From positions 1 to 64,000 of the forward strand of contig CAKSZL010000006.1 of the NCBI GenBank assembly GCA_934525625.1: a stretch of DNA of 64,000 nucleotides. The letters are read 5' to 3'. This document shows, one piece after another, positions 1-9,125 of this stretch. Under the pieces are notes generated by a model. That model had not been told where the DNA came from, made no database searches, and saw only the letters and a program-made list of their open reading frames with translations. This stretch comes from an uncultured Burkholderiaceae bacterium (GTDB lineage: Bacteria > Pseudomonadota > Gammaproteobacteria > Burkholderiales > Burkholderiaceae_B). A program made the position numbers and the translations under genes. The number at the start of each line of letters is the position of its first letter. Position 1 is the first letter of the stretch.

Positions 1-458
1 ATCGCGGCGATGTCGATCTTGGTCATTGTCATCATGGCCTCGAAGGCGCGCTTGGCGGCTGCCGGGTCGGGGTCGTTGATGGCTTGTGTCAGCACACGCG
101 GCGTAATCTGCCACGACAGCCCCCACTTGTCCTTGCACCAACCGCAGGCGCTTGCCTGGCCGCGGTTCTCGATGATGGCATTCCACAGGCGGTCTGTTTC
201 GGCCTGGTCGTCGGTGGCGATCTGAAAAGAGAAAGCCTCGCTGTGCTTGAATGCCGGCCCGCCGTTCAGCCCCAGGCAAGGAATGCCCAGCACCGTGAGT
301 TGAACGGTCAGGACGTCGCCCTGTTTCCCCGAGGGGTAGTCTCCGGGCGCATGGAGAATGGATTGCACCTCGCTGTCGGGAAACGTTCGGGCATAGAACT
401 GCGCGGCCCCCAGAGCGTCGTTGTCGTACCAGAGGCATATCGTGTTTTTGCGGATCAT
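1..458 (-). CDS. VOC/PhnB-like glyoxalase-superfamily protein (3' end cut by window)
   Basis: About 152 residues are visible, starting MIRKNTICLWYDND at an ATG at 458; the stop codon lies beyond the left edge. The protein looks like the '3-demethylubiquinone-9 3-methyltransferase' branch of the vicinal-oxygen-chelate superfamily (PhnB-like): the opening 'CLWYDNDALGAAQFYARTFPDS', the central 'PCLGLNGGPAFKHSEAFSFQI' and the late 'CGWCKDKWGLSWQITPR' are typical of that family. Known members are about 150-165 residues, so only a few C-terminal residues should be missing. Family members fold as beta-alpha-beta-beta-beta units and are mostly of unknown substrate; the methyltransferase name is historical and should not be taken as function. 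It stands alone here, 440 bp from the lysA 3' end. Confidence 0.8.
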   Translation of the reverse strand, partial: MIRKNTICLWYDNDALGAAQFYARTFPDSEVQSILHAPGDYPSGKQGDVLTVQLTVLGIPCLGLNGGPAFKHSEAFSFQIATDDQAETDRLWNAIIENRGQASACGWCKDKWGLSWQITPRVLTQAINDPDPAAAKRAFEAMMTMTKIDIAA

Positions 459-897
459 TGCGTGTCTCCTTGAAGGGGGAGCAGGTATGCGCTTTGATGG
501 TTGCACGATGCAGCCTGTCAGGGCAATCAGCGTTTCATTCCTCCGGTATTTTCCGCATTTCGATAAATTCTCTTACCTTAGAAAAGCGCCTCGATACCCT
601 TGCGCCGGATGATGTTCAACAGCGCCAGGGCCGGGCCTTTGGTTTTGATCTGGTAGCGTCAGGCTCGGCCCCGCTGAAGCCGTCTTTTCAACGGCTGCTC
701 CAGAGAAACGAACTTAGCGCATAAACGGGGTGTCGGGCGTGTGGATGGGAGCATTGTGTCCACCTGAAAACAGGCGAACAAAAACCCGCCGGCAAAGCCG
801 CGAGAGCTTAAACTCTTGCGGCGATGAGGCGGGTTGTGCCGGCCGATTGAGTTTCGGCCTAACGGCGTACGGCGGCGATCAAGCCATTAATAGGCCA
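459..897. other. Gene-free stretch with a lysA terminator and a decayed coding remnant
   Basis: No intact gene is seen. On the minus strand, about 720 down to 578 reads as a peptide-like stretch containing LEQPLKRRLQRGRA, one in-frame TGA, then KTKGPALALLNIIRRKGIEALF-like sequence and a stop, which looks like the decayed end of a gene; the family is not recognised. A short hairpin (AGCCGT...ACGGCT) lies near 678-697. The lysA-side terminator at 777-835 is listed separately. Confidence 0.35.
777..835 (-). terminator. Rho-independent terminator downstream of lysA
   Basis: On the minus strand, AACCCGCC (revcomp of 828-835) pairs with GGCGGGTT (783-790). Between them a second stem forms (GCCGCAAGAG with CTCTCGCGGC, one G-U pair, loop TTTAAG). 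The structure is followed by TTTTTGTT on the minus strand, as expected for an intrinsic terminator ending the lptM-lysA unit about 60 bp after the lysA stop. Confidence 0.75.
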
Positions 898-2166
898 TCA
901 AGGCAGCGTCAGTTCGTCCGCGAACAGGCTTTCCAGGTTTTCGCGCGGGCGCACCAGGTGCACCTCTTTGCCGTCCACCATGACTTCGGCCGGGCGGGGG
1001 CGGGTGTTGTATTGGCTGGACATCGTGAAGGCGTAGGCGCCGGCGGACATGATGGCCAGCAGGTCGCCCTGGCGCAGGGCCAGCTTGCGGTCGCGGGCCA
1101 GCCAGTCGCCGCTTTCGCAGATGGGGCCGACGATGTCGTACTGGTGCGCGGGCGTATCGGAAGCGGGCGCCACCACCTGTTCCACCGAGTGCCAGGCTTC
1201 GTACAGCGTGGGGCGCAGCAGGTCGTTCATGGCGGCGTCGACGACGGCGAAGTTCTTGATGTCGTTGTGCTTGAGGAATTGCACCGTAGTCAGCAGCACG
1301 CCAGCGTTGCCCACCAGCGAACGGCCCGGTTCCAGCACGATTTGCAGCTTGTCGTGGCCGCGCGCGTTCAGGCGTTCGAAGACGGCGTCCAGCAGTTGCG
1401 TGGGCGTCAGCGGGGTTTCGTCCACATAGCGGATGCCGATGCCGCCGCCCAGGTCCAGGTGCTCGATGGCGAGGCCGTCGGCGGCCATCTGGTCGATCAG
1501 GTTGATCAGCTTTTCGAGGGCGTCCAGGTAGGGGTCGACCTCGGTCAGTTGCGAGCCGATGTGGCAGTCGACGCCGACGACTTTCAGGCTGGGCAACTGG
1601 CGGGCGCGCTGATAGACCCGGGGCGCGTCCTCGATGGCGATGCCGAACTTGTTTTCTTTCAGGCCGGTGGAAATGTAGGGGTGGGTGTGGGCGTCCACGT
1701 CCGGGTTCACGCGCAGCGACACGGGGGCGACGGCGCCCATTTGCTCGGCCACTTGCGCCAGGCATTCCAGCTCGGCCTCGGATTCGACGTTGAAGCACTT
1801 GATGCCGGCTTTCAGGGCGGCGCGCATTTCCCATTCCTGCTTGCCCACGCCCGAGAACACGATTTTGGCGGGGTCGGCGCCGACGGCCAGCGCGCGCGCG
1901 AGCTCGCCGCCCGAGACGATGTCGAAGCCCGAGCCCAGGTTCTTGAACTCGTTCAGCACGGCCAGGTTGGAGTTGGCTTTCATGCCGAAGCAGACCAGCA
2001 CGTCGCGGCCGCGCGCGGCGTCGGCGTAGGCTTGCCAGGCGTCGCGCAGCGCGCGCCGGGAATACACGTACAGCGGCGTGCCGAAGCGCTCGGCCAGCTC
2101 GGTCAGGGGGACTTGCTCGGCGTGCAGGACGTTGTCATGGAACTGGAATTGAGCGGCAACAGTCAT
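898..2166 (-). CDS. lysA: Diaminopimelate decarboxylase
   Basis: 422 residues. Converts meso-diaminopimelate to L-lysine with PLP, the last step of lysine synthesis, in the cytoplasm. The PLP lysine sits in 'CFGMKANSN' near residue 60, 'HIGSQLTEVDPY' and 'DLGGGIGI' follow, and the C-terminal 'GPICESGDWLARDR' carries the conserved cysteine of the GPxCESGD motif that completes the active site of the neighbouring subunit. Length is normal for the family. The ATG at 2166 is chosen (MTVAAQF) because AAGG lies about 10 nt upstream; a longer reading would begin at a TTG. It follows lptM by 87 bp, the usual order in beta- and gammaproteobacteria. Confidence 0.97.
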   Translation of the reverse strand: MTVAAQFQFHDNVLHAEQVPLTELAERFGTPLYVYSRRALRDAWQAYADAARGRDVLVCFGMKANSNLAVLNEFKNLGSGFDIVSGGELARALAVGADPAKIVFSGVGKQEWEMRAALKAGIKCFNVESEAELECLAQVAEQMGAVAPVSLRVNPDVDAHTHPYISTGLKENKFGIAIEDAPRVYQRARQLPSLKVVGVDCHIGSQLTEVDPYLDALEKLINLIDQMAADGLAIEHLDLGGGIGIRYVDETPLTPTQLLDAVFERLNARGHDKLQIVLEPGRSLVGNAGVLLTTVQFLKHNDIKNFAVVDAAMNDLLRPTLYEAWHSVEQVVAPASDTPAHQYDIVGPICESGDWLARDRKLALRQGDLLAIMSAGAYAFTMSSQYNTRPRPAEVMVDGKEVHLVRPRENLESLFADELTLP

Positions 2167-2253
2167 GAAATACAACCTTGGTCAGAAAAAAGGATGAGTT
2201 AAGGAGGCCCCAGGCAAGGGCCGGAGCCGGGGTTTGTCTACGGGTTGCTTGGC

Positions 2254-2466
2254 TTACTGGACTTTCTCGGCAACCGGCGCCGCGCTGGGGGCTTCGGCGG
2301 GGGCGCTGCCGGTAGGCGGCATGACGGAAGCCTCGTCGGGAGGCGGGGGAGGCGGCATGTACAAGGGGCCCTTGTAGCCGCATGCGCCAAGCCCTGCAAG
2401 CAGGGTAAAGCCCGCTACAATGCGGGTCAGAATGACGGCGAATGCCATGGGACGCGGTGCGTGCAT
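2254..2466 (-). CDS. lptM: LPS translocon maturation lipoprotein LptM (YifL-like)
   Basis: 70 residues with a lipoprotein signal peptide: a hydrophobic core (VILTRIVAGFTLLAGLGA) and lipobox ending at Cys29, immediately followed by GYKGPLYMPPP, the signature of the YifL/LptM family. The remaining tail is Pro/Ala rich. In E. coli LptM binds LptD/LptE in the outer membrane and promotes maturation of the lipopolysaccharide translocon. AAGGAG lies 10 nt before the ATG at 2466; an internal ATG (MAFAVIL) at 2448 is possible. Upstream of lysA and divergent from cyaY with only 28 bp between the start codons, so promoters must overlap the neighbouring coding sequences. Confidence 0.88.
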   Translation of the reverse strand: MHAPRPMAFAVILTRIVAGFTLLAGLGACGYKGPLYMPPPPPPDEASVMPPTGSAPAEAPSAAPVAEKVQ

Positions 2467-2494
2467 GGTCGAGCAACTCCTTAGGATTCGGATT

Positions 2495-2824
2495 ATGAAC
2501 GAGACGGAATTTCTGGCCCGTAGCGAAGCAATTCTCGATAGTCTGGAACATCAGGCCGACGACTGGGCTGCCCTGCAAGACGTGGAAGTCGAGACCGAGC
2601 GCAGCGGCAATGTGCTGACCTTTATTTTTAATAATACAGTATACATTATTGTCAATAGCCAAACCCCCATGCAAGAGATCTGGGTCGCCGCGCCCAGCGG
2701 CGGGTTTCACTATCGCCTGGAGGGCTCGCGCTGGGTAGACACGCGCGGCGGCCCCCATTTGGCCGAGGCCTTGTCGCAGATCTTCTCGGAAGTCAGCGGC
2801 CAGCCCGTCAAGGTAAGCGTCTGA
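2495..2824 (+). CDS. cyaY: Frataxin-like iron-sulfur assembly protein CyaY
   Basis: 109 residues, the normal bacterial frataxin length. The first helix is acidic (ESEAILDSLEHQADDW-like: D/E rich), which in the family binds iron and IscS. The beta-sheet core contains the near-invariant 'NTVYIIVNSQTPMQEIWVAAPSGGFHY' block. CyaY modulates the cysteine desulfurase IscS during Fe-S cluster assembly. The start MNETEF at 2495 is chosen over upstream in-frame starts because it matches the family N-terminus and has AGGA about 9 nt ahead. A run of AT-rich codons around 2620-2660 encodes part of the sheet. Monocistronic, divergent from lptM. Confidence 0.95.
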   Translation: MNETEFLARSEAILDSLEHQADDWAALQDVEVETERSGNVLTFIFNNTVYIIVNSQTPMQEIWVAAPSGGFHYRLEGSRWVDTRGGPHLAEALSQIFSEVSGQPVKVSV

Positions 2825-2861
2825 CCGCTTAATACGGCCTGATCCCGGCCGCCGGCCGAGA

Positions 2862-5348
2862 TCAAAACTGCACGCGGTGTACTTCCACGCTGTTGCCGCT
2901 GTCGACGGGCGCCGGCATGCTGAGCTGGTTGATCAGGTCGCCGATGCCGTCGTTGGGGTTGACGCTGCCGCCACCGCCGCCTTGCGGATTGACCTGGCTG
3001 CCGTCTATGTTGCCGGCGTCGAACAGCGTGTCGCCGGGAACGGGCAGGCCGACGCGGGCGATGGCCTTGCCGGGCGGAAACTCGCTGAAATACAGATTAT
3101 TGCCGGTTCTGGTGAGCCCGGAAGGCATTTCGGGCGGCGGACTTTCGGGCAGGCCGGCCAGCGCGGTCTGCATGTAGCGCATCCAAATCGGCAGCGAAGC
3201 GCCGCCGCCGGTTTCGCGCGAACCCAGCGAACGCGGCTGGTCGAAGCCCATCCAGGCCACGCCCACGATCTTGGGGGTATAGCCCGCAAACCAGGCGTCG
3301 TGCGAATCGTTGGTGGTGCCTGTCTTGCCGCCGATGTCCTTGCGCTTGAAGGTGCCCGACACGCGCGCGGCGGTGCCCACCGAGGTGACGTCGCGCAATA
3401 TGTCGTTCATTACATAAGCCGTGCGCGGGTCGATGGCGCGCGCGGCGGCATCGCCGGCCACCACCGGCCGGGACTGCATGACGACCTTGCCCGTGTTGTC
3501 GGTGACGCGGTCGATGAGATAGGGCAGCACGCGATAGCCGCCGTTGGCGAACACCGAATAGGCGCCGGCCAGTTGCAGCGGCGTGACGTTGCCCGAACCC
3601 AGCGCCAGCGGCAGCACGGCGGGGTTGCGCGCGCGGTCGAAGCCGAAGCGGCTGATGTAGTCCTGCACGTAGGCGGGCCCCACGGCCTGCATGATGCGGA
3701 TGGACACCATGTTCTTGGACTTGTACAGGCCCTGGCGCAGCGTCAGCATGGGCTCGTAGCTGTTGCCGTAGTTCTTGGGGTTCCAGGCCTTGGAGCCGGT
3801 TTGCTGGGCCGTCAGCATGAAGGGCTCGTCGGAGACCTGCGTGCCGGGCGTCATGCCGCGTTCCAGCGCCGAGGCGTAGATGAAGGGCTTGAAGGCCGAG
3901 CCGGGCTGGCGCCAGGCCTGGGTGACGCGGTTGAACTGTTCGCGGAAGTCGAAGCCGCCCACCATGGAAAGAATGGCGCCGTCCTGGGGGCGCAGCGACA
4001 CGAAGGCCGCCTGCACGGAGGGACGGTTGATGACTTCCCAGTGCTCGCCGTTCTTGTTCAGGTAGACCACGGCGCCGCGTTCGATCTTGTGCGGCGCCTT
4101 GGCGTTCTTGCCCAGCCCGCGCGCGATGATCTTGAGCGCGTCTTTGTTGGTGACTTCGATGATTTCGTTGGCGCTGCGCGCCACGACCACTTTGTCCGGC
4201 GCCGAGGACAGCACCAGGCCCGTCAGCAGGCCGTTGCGGTCGGGGTATTTTTCTTGCAGGCCGTCGATGAGGGCGTCGAGCTGGGCGGCATCGGATTCGA
4301 TGCCCGCGGGCAGCGAGATGGTTTCTTCGGGGCCGGGGTAGACGGCGCGGCGGGTGTAGTCGAGGATGCCCTCGCGCACGGCGCTGTGGGCGGCTTCCTG
4401 GTCCTTGGAGTGGATGGTGGTGTAGATGTTGAAGCCGCGCGAATAGACGTTGTCTTGATAGACGTTGTACAGCAGTTGACGCGCCAGTTCGGCCACGTAT
4501 TCGCCGTGCACGGCGTAGCTGCCCGCTGGCGTGCCGGGAGCCGATTTCAGTTCGATGGGCTGGGCCAGGGCTTCCTGGTATTCCTGCTCGTTCAGATAGC
4601 CCAGCGTGCGCATGCGGCCTAGCACGTAGGCCTGGCGCGTCTTGGCGCGCGTCATGTTGCTGATCGGGTTGACGCGCGAGGGCGCTTGCGGAATGCCGGC
4701 CAGCATGGCGGCTTCCGCCGTGGTGATCTCGGACAGCGGCTTGCCGAAGTAGGTGCGCGACGCCGCCGCGAAGCCGTAGGAGCGATGGCCCAGGTAGATC
4801 TGGTTCATGTACAGATCCAGAATCTGGTCTTTGGTAAGCGTGGCTTCGATCTTGAAGGTAAGCAGCAGTTCGTAGAACTTGCGCGTGTAGGTTTTTTCGG
4901 ACGACAGGTAGAAATTGCGCGCCACCTGCATGGTGATGGTGCTGGCGCCCTGCGTCTTGGACATGGAGGTCAGGTTGGCCAGCGTGGCGCGCGCCACGCC
5001 TGTCCAGTCGATGCCGCCGTGCTGGTAAAAACGGTCGTCCTCGGCTGATAAAATGGCCGACTTCATGACGTCGGGAATTTCGTCGAAACGCAAGACGTTG
5101 CGGCGTTCTTCGCCAAACTCGCCGATGAGGACGTTGTCGGACGTGTACACGCGCAGCGGTACGCGCGGCCGGTAGTCGATCATGGCGGACAAGTCGGGCA
5201 GGTTCGGCCAGGCCAGCGCCAGCGCCAGCGCGCCCAGCAAGGCGCCGCACAGGCCGAGGCCGGCAAAAAAGACCGCCGCCTTGATGACGAAACGGCCTAG
5301 CCACGAGCCTCGCGGCGAAGTCTTGTCGGAAGAATTGGAAGAGCTCAT
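2862..5348 (-). CDS. mrcA: Penicillin-binding protein 1A (bifunctional transglycosylase/transpeptidase)
   Basis: 828 residues. An N-terminal membrane anchor (about residues 18-48) precedes the GT51 transglycosylase domain with 'SAEDDRFYQHGGIDWTG' carrying the catalytic glutamate, and an OB-like insertion. The transpeptidase domain has SxxK in 'PGSAFKPFIYASALERG', SKN in 'YKSKNMVSIR' and KTG in 'GGKTGTTNDSHDAW'. The tail is Gly/Asn rich (NPQGGGGGSVNP). It polymerises and cross-links peptidoglycan at the inner membrane. Divergent from aroK with 116 bp between starts. In many Burkholderiales a pilMNOPQ block separates ponA from aroK; none is present here. Confidence 0.96.
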   Translation of the reverse strand: MSSSNSSDKTSPRGSWLGRFVIKAAVFFAGLGLCGALLGALALALAWPNLPDLSAMIDYRPRVPLRVYTSDNVLIGEFGEERRNVLRFDEIPDVMKSAILSAEDDRFYQHGGIDWTGVARATLANLTSMSKTQGASTITMQVARNFYLSSEKTYTRKFYELLLTFKIEATLTKDQILDLYMNQIYLGHRSYGFAAASRTYFGKPLSEITTAEAAMLAGIPQAPSRVNPISNMTRAKTRQAYVLGRMRTLGYLNEQEYQEALAQPIELKSAPGTPAGSYAVHGEYVAELARQLLYNVYQDNVYSRGFNIYTTIHSKDQEAAHSAVREGILDYTRRAVYPGPEETISLPAGIESDAAQLDALIDGLQEKYPDRNGLLTGLVLSSAPDKVVVARSANEIIEVTNKDALKIIARGLGKNAKAPHKIERGAVVYLNKNGEHWEVINRPSVQAAFVSLRPQDGAILSMVGGFDFREQFNRVTQAWRQPGSAFKPFIYASALERGMTPGTQVSDEPFMLTAQQTGSKAWNPKNYGNSYEPMLTLRQGLYKSKNMVSIRIMQAVGPAYVQDYISRFGFDRARNPAVLPLALGSGNVTPLQLAGAYSVFANGGYRVLPYLIDRVTDNTGKVVMQSRPVVAGDAAARAIDPRTAYVMNDILRDVTSVGTAARVSGTFKRKDIGGKTGTTNDSHDAWFAGYTPKIVGVAWMGFDQPRSLGSRETGGGASLPIWMRYMQTALAGLPESPPPEMPSGLTRTGNNLYFSEFPPGKAIARVGLPVPGDTLFDAGNIDGSQVNPQGGGGGSVNPNDGIGDLINQLSMPAPVDSGNSVEVHRVQF

Positions 5349-5452
5349 TGGCAGGATTGTAAATTCTGGTGGGCGGGCGCGGCAGGAGAACGAGCTGTCA
5401 GGTGTAACAAATCAATGCCGTCTTGTTGGGTCGATACCGCCACTGCAAGTGG

Positions 5453-5458
5453 GATAAT
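5453..5458 (+). promoter_or_regulatory. Candidate -10 element just ahead of aroK
   Basis: GATAAT at 5453-5458 in the context GGGATAATAC. Transcription starting the usual 6-7 nt downstream would fall at the aroK ATG itself (5465), so the message could be leaderless. No good -35 hexamer is visible 16-18 bp upstream. Confidence 0.4.
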
Positions 5459-5464
5459 ACACAA

Positions 5465-6100
5465 ATGAGTGAACCTTTACGCGTACAGGGCGCAGGCGCC
5501 GCGGGCCTGAAACCCTTGCCCGACAGCGCGCCCGCAACTGATGGCGGCGCCTTTGCCCCCATGGCGGAAGGCGCCGGCGAGCGCCCGGTGTTTCTGGTGG
5601 GCATGATGGGCGCCGGCAAAACCACCATAGGCCGCAGCCTGGCCAAAGAACTCGGCCGCGAATTCGTCGACCTGGACTTGGCCCTGGAGGCGCGTTGCGG
5701 CGTGCCTGTCGCCGTCATCTTCGACATCGAAGGCGAGGCGGGGTTCCGCAAACGCGAAACCCAATTGCTGGAAGAGCTCTCGCGCCGGCCCGGCATCGTG
5801 CTGGCCACGGGCGGCGGCGCCGTGCTGGCCGCCGACAACCGGCGCTACCTGAAAGAACGCGGCACGGTCGTCTATTTGCGCGCCGAGGCCGACGAATTGT
5901 ATCGCCGCCTGGCGCGCGACAAGCAGCGCCCCCTGCTGCAAACGGCCGACCCGCGCGCGCGGCTGGCCGAATTGCTGGCCCTGCGCAAGCCGCTGTACGA
6001 AGAAGTGGCGCATCTTGCCTTCGATACCGGCGCCATGCCGGTGACGCAGGCGGTAAGCCGCCTGACGGCGCAATTGAAAGCCTACGAGGAAAAAGCATGA
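5465..6100 (+). CDS. aroK: Shikimate kinase
   Basis: 211 residues. Phosphorylates shikimate at the 3-hydroxyl with ATP in the chorismate pathway. The P-loop '[11 protein letters not shown]' lies at about residues 47-57, followed by the shikimate-binding '[30 protein letters not shown]' and 'LATGGGAVL', and the LID region around '[17 protein letters not shown]'. About 40 Gly/Ala/Pro-rich residues precede the kinase core, longer than the ~175-residue E. coli enzyme but usual in this bacterial group. No strong ribosome-binding site precedes the ATG. The stop overlaps the aroB start (ATGA), so translation is coupled. Confidence 0.96.
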   Translation: MSEPLRVQGAGAAGLKPLPDSAPATDGGAFAPMAEGAGERPVFLVGMMGAGKTTIGRSLAKELGREFVDLDLALEARCGVPVAVIFDIEGEAGFRKRETQLLEELSRRPGIVLATGGGAVLAADNRRYLKERGTVVYLRAEADELYRRLARDKQRPLLQTADPRARLAELLALRKPLYEEVAHLAFDTGAMPVTQAVSRLTAQLKAYEEKA

Positions 6101-7173
6101 AGACGGTACAGGTTGCGACGCCGGGCGGGCGTTATCCCATCAACATCGCCCCGGGCCGCTTGGCGGCCATCGCCCAAAGCGTGCCGGCCGACGCCACGGT
6201 GGTGGCGCTGGTCACCAACCCCACCATCGCCAAGCATTACGGCCAGCAAGTGCGCGAGGCCCTGGCCGCCACCGGCAAGCCCGTGCTCGACATCGAGCTG
6301 CCCGACGGCGAGGCGCACAAAGACTGGCAGACCCTGAATCGCATTTTCGACGACATGCTGGCCTACCCCTGCGACCGCAAAGCGGTGCTGGTGGCGCTGG
6401 GCGGCGGCGTCATCGGCGACATGGTGGGCTTTGCCGCCGCCTGCTACATGCGCGGCGTGCGCTTCGTCCAGGTGCCCACCACGCTGCTGGCGCAAGTGGA
6501 TTCCTCGGTGGGCGGCAAAACGGCCATCAACCATCCCCTGGGCAAGAACATGATAGGCGCGTTCTACCAGCCCATCGCGGTGGAAATCGACACCGATGTG
6601 CTGCGCACGCTGCCCGACCGCGAAATCAGCGCCGGGCTGGCCGAAGTCATCAAGTACGGCCTCATCATCGACGCCGACTTCTTCGCCTGGTGCGAAGCCA
6701 ACGCCGCCGCGCTGCGGGCGCTGGAGCCGGCCGCCATCAGCCATGCCATCCAGCGTTCGTGCGAACTGAAAGCCCAGGTGGTGGGCCAGGACGAACGCGA
6801 GTCCGGCCTGCGCGCCATCTTGAATTTCGGCCACACGTTCGGCCACGCCATCGAGGCCGGCCTGGGCTATGGCGAATGGCTGCACGGCGAGGCCGTGGGC
6901 TGCGGCATGGTGCTGGCCGCCGAGCTTTCCGCGCGCACGCACGGGCTGCCCGCCGCTGACGTGGCGCGCGTGCGCGCCCTGGTCGAAGCCATAGGCTGTC
7001 CCGTCGAACCGCCCGCCATGCCGGCCGAGCGCTGGCTGTCGCTGATGCGGGTCGACAAGAAAACCGAGGGCGGGCAACTGCGCTTCGTGCTGCTGTCGCG
7101 CATAGGCGAAGCCGTCTTCCAGGGCGTTCCGGACGACGAGGCGCGCGCGGTGCTGCAGGCCGTGGCGGCGTAA
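6097..7173 (+). CDS. aroB: 3-dehydroquinate synthase
   Basis: 358 residues, normal length. Converts DAHP to 3-dehydroquinate with NAD and a divalent metal. NAD-binding '[19 protein letters not shown]' lies near residue 100, followed by the substrate-binding '[27 protein letters not shown]', and metal ligands are seen in 'AEVIKYGLI' (Glu), '[11 protein letters not shown]' (His) and '[10 protein letters not shown]' (His). Overlaps the aroK stop by 4 bp, the standard aroKB arrangement; the dGTPase-like gene follows after 10 bp, so all three are probably one transcript. Confidence 0.97.
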   Translation: MKTVQVATPGGRYPINIAPGRLAAIAQSVPADATVVALVTNPTIAKHYGQQVREALAATGKPVLDIELPDGEAHKDWQTLNRIFDDMLAYPCDRKAVLVALGGGVIGDMVGFAAACYMRGVRFVQVPTTLLAQVDSSVGGKTAINHPLGKNMIGAFYQPIAVEIDTDVLRTLPDREISAGLAEVIKYGLIIDADFFAWCEANAAALRALEPAAISHAIQRSCELKAQVVGQDERESGLRAILNFGHTFGHAIEAGLGYGEWLHGEAVGCGMVLAAELSARTHGLPAADVARVRALVEAIGCPVEPPAMPAERWLSLMRVDKKTEGGQLRFVLLSRIGEAVFQGVPDDEARAVLQAVAA

Positions 7174-7183
7174 GGGGGCGACG

Positions 7184-8305
7184 GTGCTGGCGCCCTATGC
7201 TTGTGATCCGGCACTGACCCGAGGGCGTCCTCACCCCGAGGCGCCGCCCGAGGGCCGCACCCACTTCCAGCGCGACCGCGACCGCATCGTGCATTGCAAC
7301 GCGTTCCGGCTGCTGGAATACAAGACCCAGGTTTTCATCAACCACGAAGGCGACCTCTTCCGCACGCGCCTGACGCACAGCATCGAAGTCGCCCAGATCG
7401 CGCGCACGCTGGCGCGCAATCTGCACCTGAACGAAGACCTCATCGAGGCCATCTCGCTGGCCCACGACCTGGGCCATACGCCGTTCGGGCACGCCGGGCA
7501 GGACGAACTGAACGCCTGCATGCGCGAGCGCGCGCCCGAGGCCGGCGGCTTCGAGCACAATCTGCAAAGCCTGCGCGTGGTAGACACGCTGGAGGCGCGC
7601 TACGCCGCCTTCGACGGCCTGAACCTGTGCTTCGAAACCCGCGAAGGCATACTCAAGCATTGCTCGTCGCGCAATGCGCGCCTGCTGGGCGACGTGGGGC
7701 GGCGGTTTCTGGAAGGCACCCAGCCTGCGCTGGAAGCCCAGGTCGCCAACCTGGCCGACGAGATCGCCTACAACAACCACGACATCGACGACGGCCTGCG
7801 CTCGGGCCTGATCACCGTGGAACAGCTGCAGATGCTGGAAATCTTCGCCACGCATTATGCGGCCGTCATGCGCCGGCACCACAACCTGCCGCAGCGGCGC
7901 GCCATCGCCGAAACCATACGGGCGATGATCAACACGCTGGTGCAAGACCTCACCCGCACCACGCTGGCCAACATCCAGCGCTACCGGCCCGACAGCGCGG
8001 ACGCCGTGCGCCAGTTGCCGGTGCTGGCTGCTTTCTCGGTGTCGATGCGGGCGCAGGCCGACGCGCTCAAGCGCTTTCTGATGAAGAACCTGTACCGGCA
8101 CATGCGCGTCATGCGCATGACGACCAAGGCGCGGCGCATCGTGCGCGATTTGTTCAACGCCTTCATGGACGAGCCGCGCTTGCTGCCCGAAGACTATCGT
8201 CGCGAAGGCGAGGTCGAACAGGCCCGCGCCATCGCCGATTACATCGCCGGCATGACCGACCGCTTCGCCATCCGCGAACACCGCCAATTGTTCCGGATGG
8301 ATTGA
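7184..8305 (+). CDS. dGTPase-like HD-domain triphosphohydrolase
   Basis: 373 residues with a GTG start at 7184, placed because it falls just after the aroB stop with GGGGGCGA ahead. The HD metal site is intact: '[10 protein letters not shown]' supplies the first histidine, '[13 protein letters not shown]' the HD pair, and 'NNHDIDDGL' the later aspartate; '[22 protein letters not shown]' is the conserved N-terminal block of the dGTPase type 2 subfamily. The family hydrolyses dGTP, and often other dNTPs, to the nucleoside plus triphosphate; the exact substrate here is not determined. Linkage with aroKB is conserved across Burkholderiales. Confidence 0.92.
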   Translation: MLAPYACDPALTRGRPHPEAPPEGRTHFQRDRDRIVHCNAFRLLEYKTQVFINHEGDLFRTRLTHSIEVAQIARTLARNLHLNEDLIEAISLAHDLGHTPFGHAGQDELNACMRERAPEAGGFEHNLQSLRVVDTLEARYAAFDGLNLCFETREGILKHCSSRNARLLGDVGRRFLEGTQPALEAQVANLADEIAYNNHDIDDGLRSGLITVEQLQMLEIFATHYAAVMRRHHNLPQRRAIAETIRAMINTLVQDLTRTTLANIQRYRPDSADAVRQLPVLAAFSVSMRAQADALKRFLMKNLYRHMRVMRMTTKARRIVRDLFNAFMDEPRLLPEDYRREGEVEQARAIADYIAGMTDRFAIREHRQLFRMD

Positions 8306-8321
8306 GCGGCTTGGGCGGGGC

Positions 8322-8359
8322 GTAGGTTGGCGCTGAGCGTAAGCTCAGCGCCAACCTAC
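8322..8359. repeat. Perfect 17-bp inverted repeat with GTAA loop
   Basis: GTAGGTTGGCGCTGAGC and its exact complement flank the loop GTAA (8339-8342). It lies between the convergent dGTPase-like and DUF533 genes and lacks a T-run, so it may work as a bidirectional mRNA 3' hairpin or be a REP-type palindrome; the GTAGGTTGG...CCAACCTAC core resembles palindromes common in many bacterial genomes. Confidence 0.8.
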
Positions 8360-8393
8360 TTAAGCCTGAGTCACAAATGCTATGGAAGGGCGC

Positions 8394-9125
8394 TTACGCG
8401 GCGGCGGCCTGTTCCTGCGCCGCCTGTTCCAGTTGCTGCTTCAATTCGGGCGCCAGGCCCAGTCGGCGCGCCAGTTCGTCCAGATAGGCGCGTTCCATGA
8501 AGCTGTCGGCATCGGTGACCAGCACGCTGGCAAGATAGATCTCCGCGCCTTGCTCGGGGGTGGCGGCCAGCTTGGCGATGGCGGCCGGGTCGGCGGGGCT
8601 GGCCAGGTGCCGGGTAATCCATTGCTGGTCTTGGGGCGAGCCCTGCAGCTTCTGGAATTCCACGTCCAGCAGTTGCTGTTCCTCGGGCCCGACGTGGCCG
8701 TCCGCCTTGGCGGCGGCGATCATCGCCGCCAGCACGTTGCGGCTGTGCTGTTCGATTTCTGGAGAAGGAAGCTGGGCGAAGGATTGCGGCGTTACCGGCA
8801 ATGGCGTGGTGGCGGCCGGGCTGGCGGCGGGCGCTGCGGTTGCCGTCTGGCGCTGGTTCTGCGAGTTCTGGTACACCCGGTAGGCCAGTGCGCCCAGCGC
8901 CGCGATGCCGCCGTAGGTGGCGACCTTGCCGCCCACCTTGCGGAACTTCTTGTTGCCCAGCAGCAGGCCCAGCGCGCCGCCCGCCAGTGCGCCGCCGGTA
9001 AAACCGCCCAGCTTGGACGAACCCTGGCCTTGCGGCGCTTGTTGCTGGCCGGCGGCCGAGGTGGCGTCGTTGATCAGGCCCTGGCCGGACTGAAGCAATT
9101 GCTGCAGGATGGCTTGGATGGACAT
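8394..9125 (-). CDS. DUF533/TerB-fold protein (YebE-like inner-membrane protein)
   Basis: 243 residues. The N-terminus (MSIQAILQQLLQSGQGLIND) is followed by a low-complexity Gln/Gly linker, then a glycine-zipper-like segment 'LGGFTGGALAGGALGLLLGNKKFRKVGGKVATYGGIAALGALAYRVY' likely to enter the membrane, an Ala/Pro linker, and a C-terminal helical domain (about residues 120-235) with 'AMIAAAKADGHVGPEEQQLLD', typical of the DUF533/TerB-like fold. E. coli YebE is of this type and responds to envelope stress; molecular function is unknown. A run of Ala and Gln ends the protein. It stands alone on the minus strand. Confidence 0.85.
   Translation of the reverse strand: MSIQAILQQLLQSGQGLINDATSAAGQQQAPQGQGSSKLGGFTGGALAGGALGLLLGNKKFRKVGGKVATYGGIAALGALAYRVYQNSQNQRQTATAAPAASPAATTPLPVTPQSFAQLPSPEIEQHSRNVLAAMIAAAKADGHVGPEEQQLLDVEFQKLQGSPQDQQWITRHLASPADPAAIAKLAATPEQGAEIYLASVLVTDADSFMERAYLDELARRLGLAPELKQQLEQAAQEQAAAA

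Noticed and set aside
578..723. Transposase or other gene remnant as a pseudogene call
   Set aside because: The minus-strand peptide-like stretch has an internal stop and no recognisable family, so it is mentioned only under the gene-free stretch.
730..2202. 490-codon plus-strand frame over lysA
   Set aside because: Mirror of lysA with His/Val/Gln-rich low-complexity translation; no family similarity.
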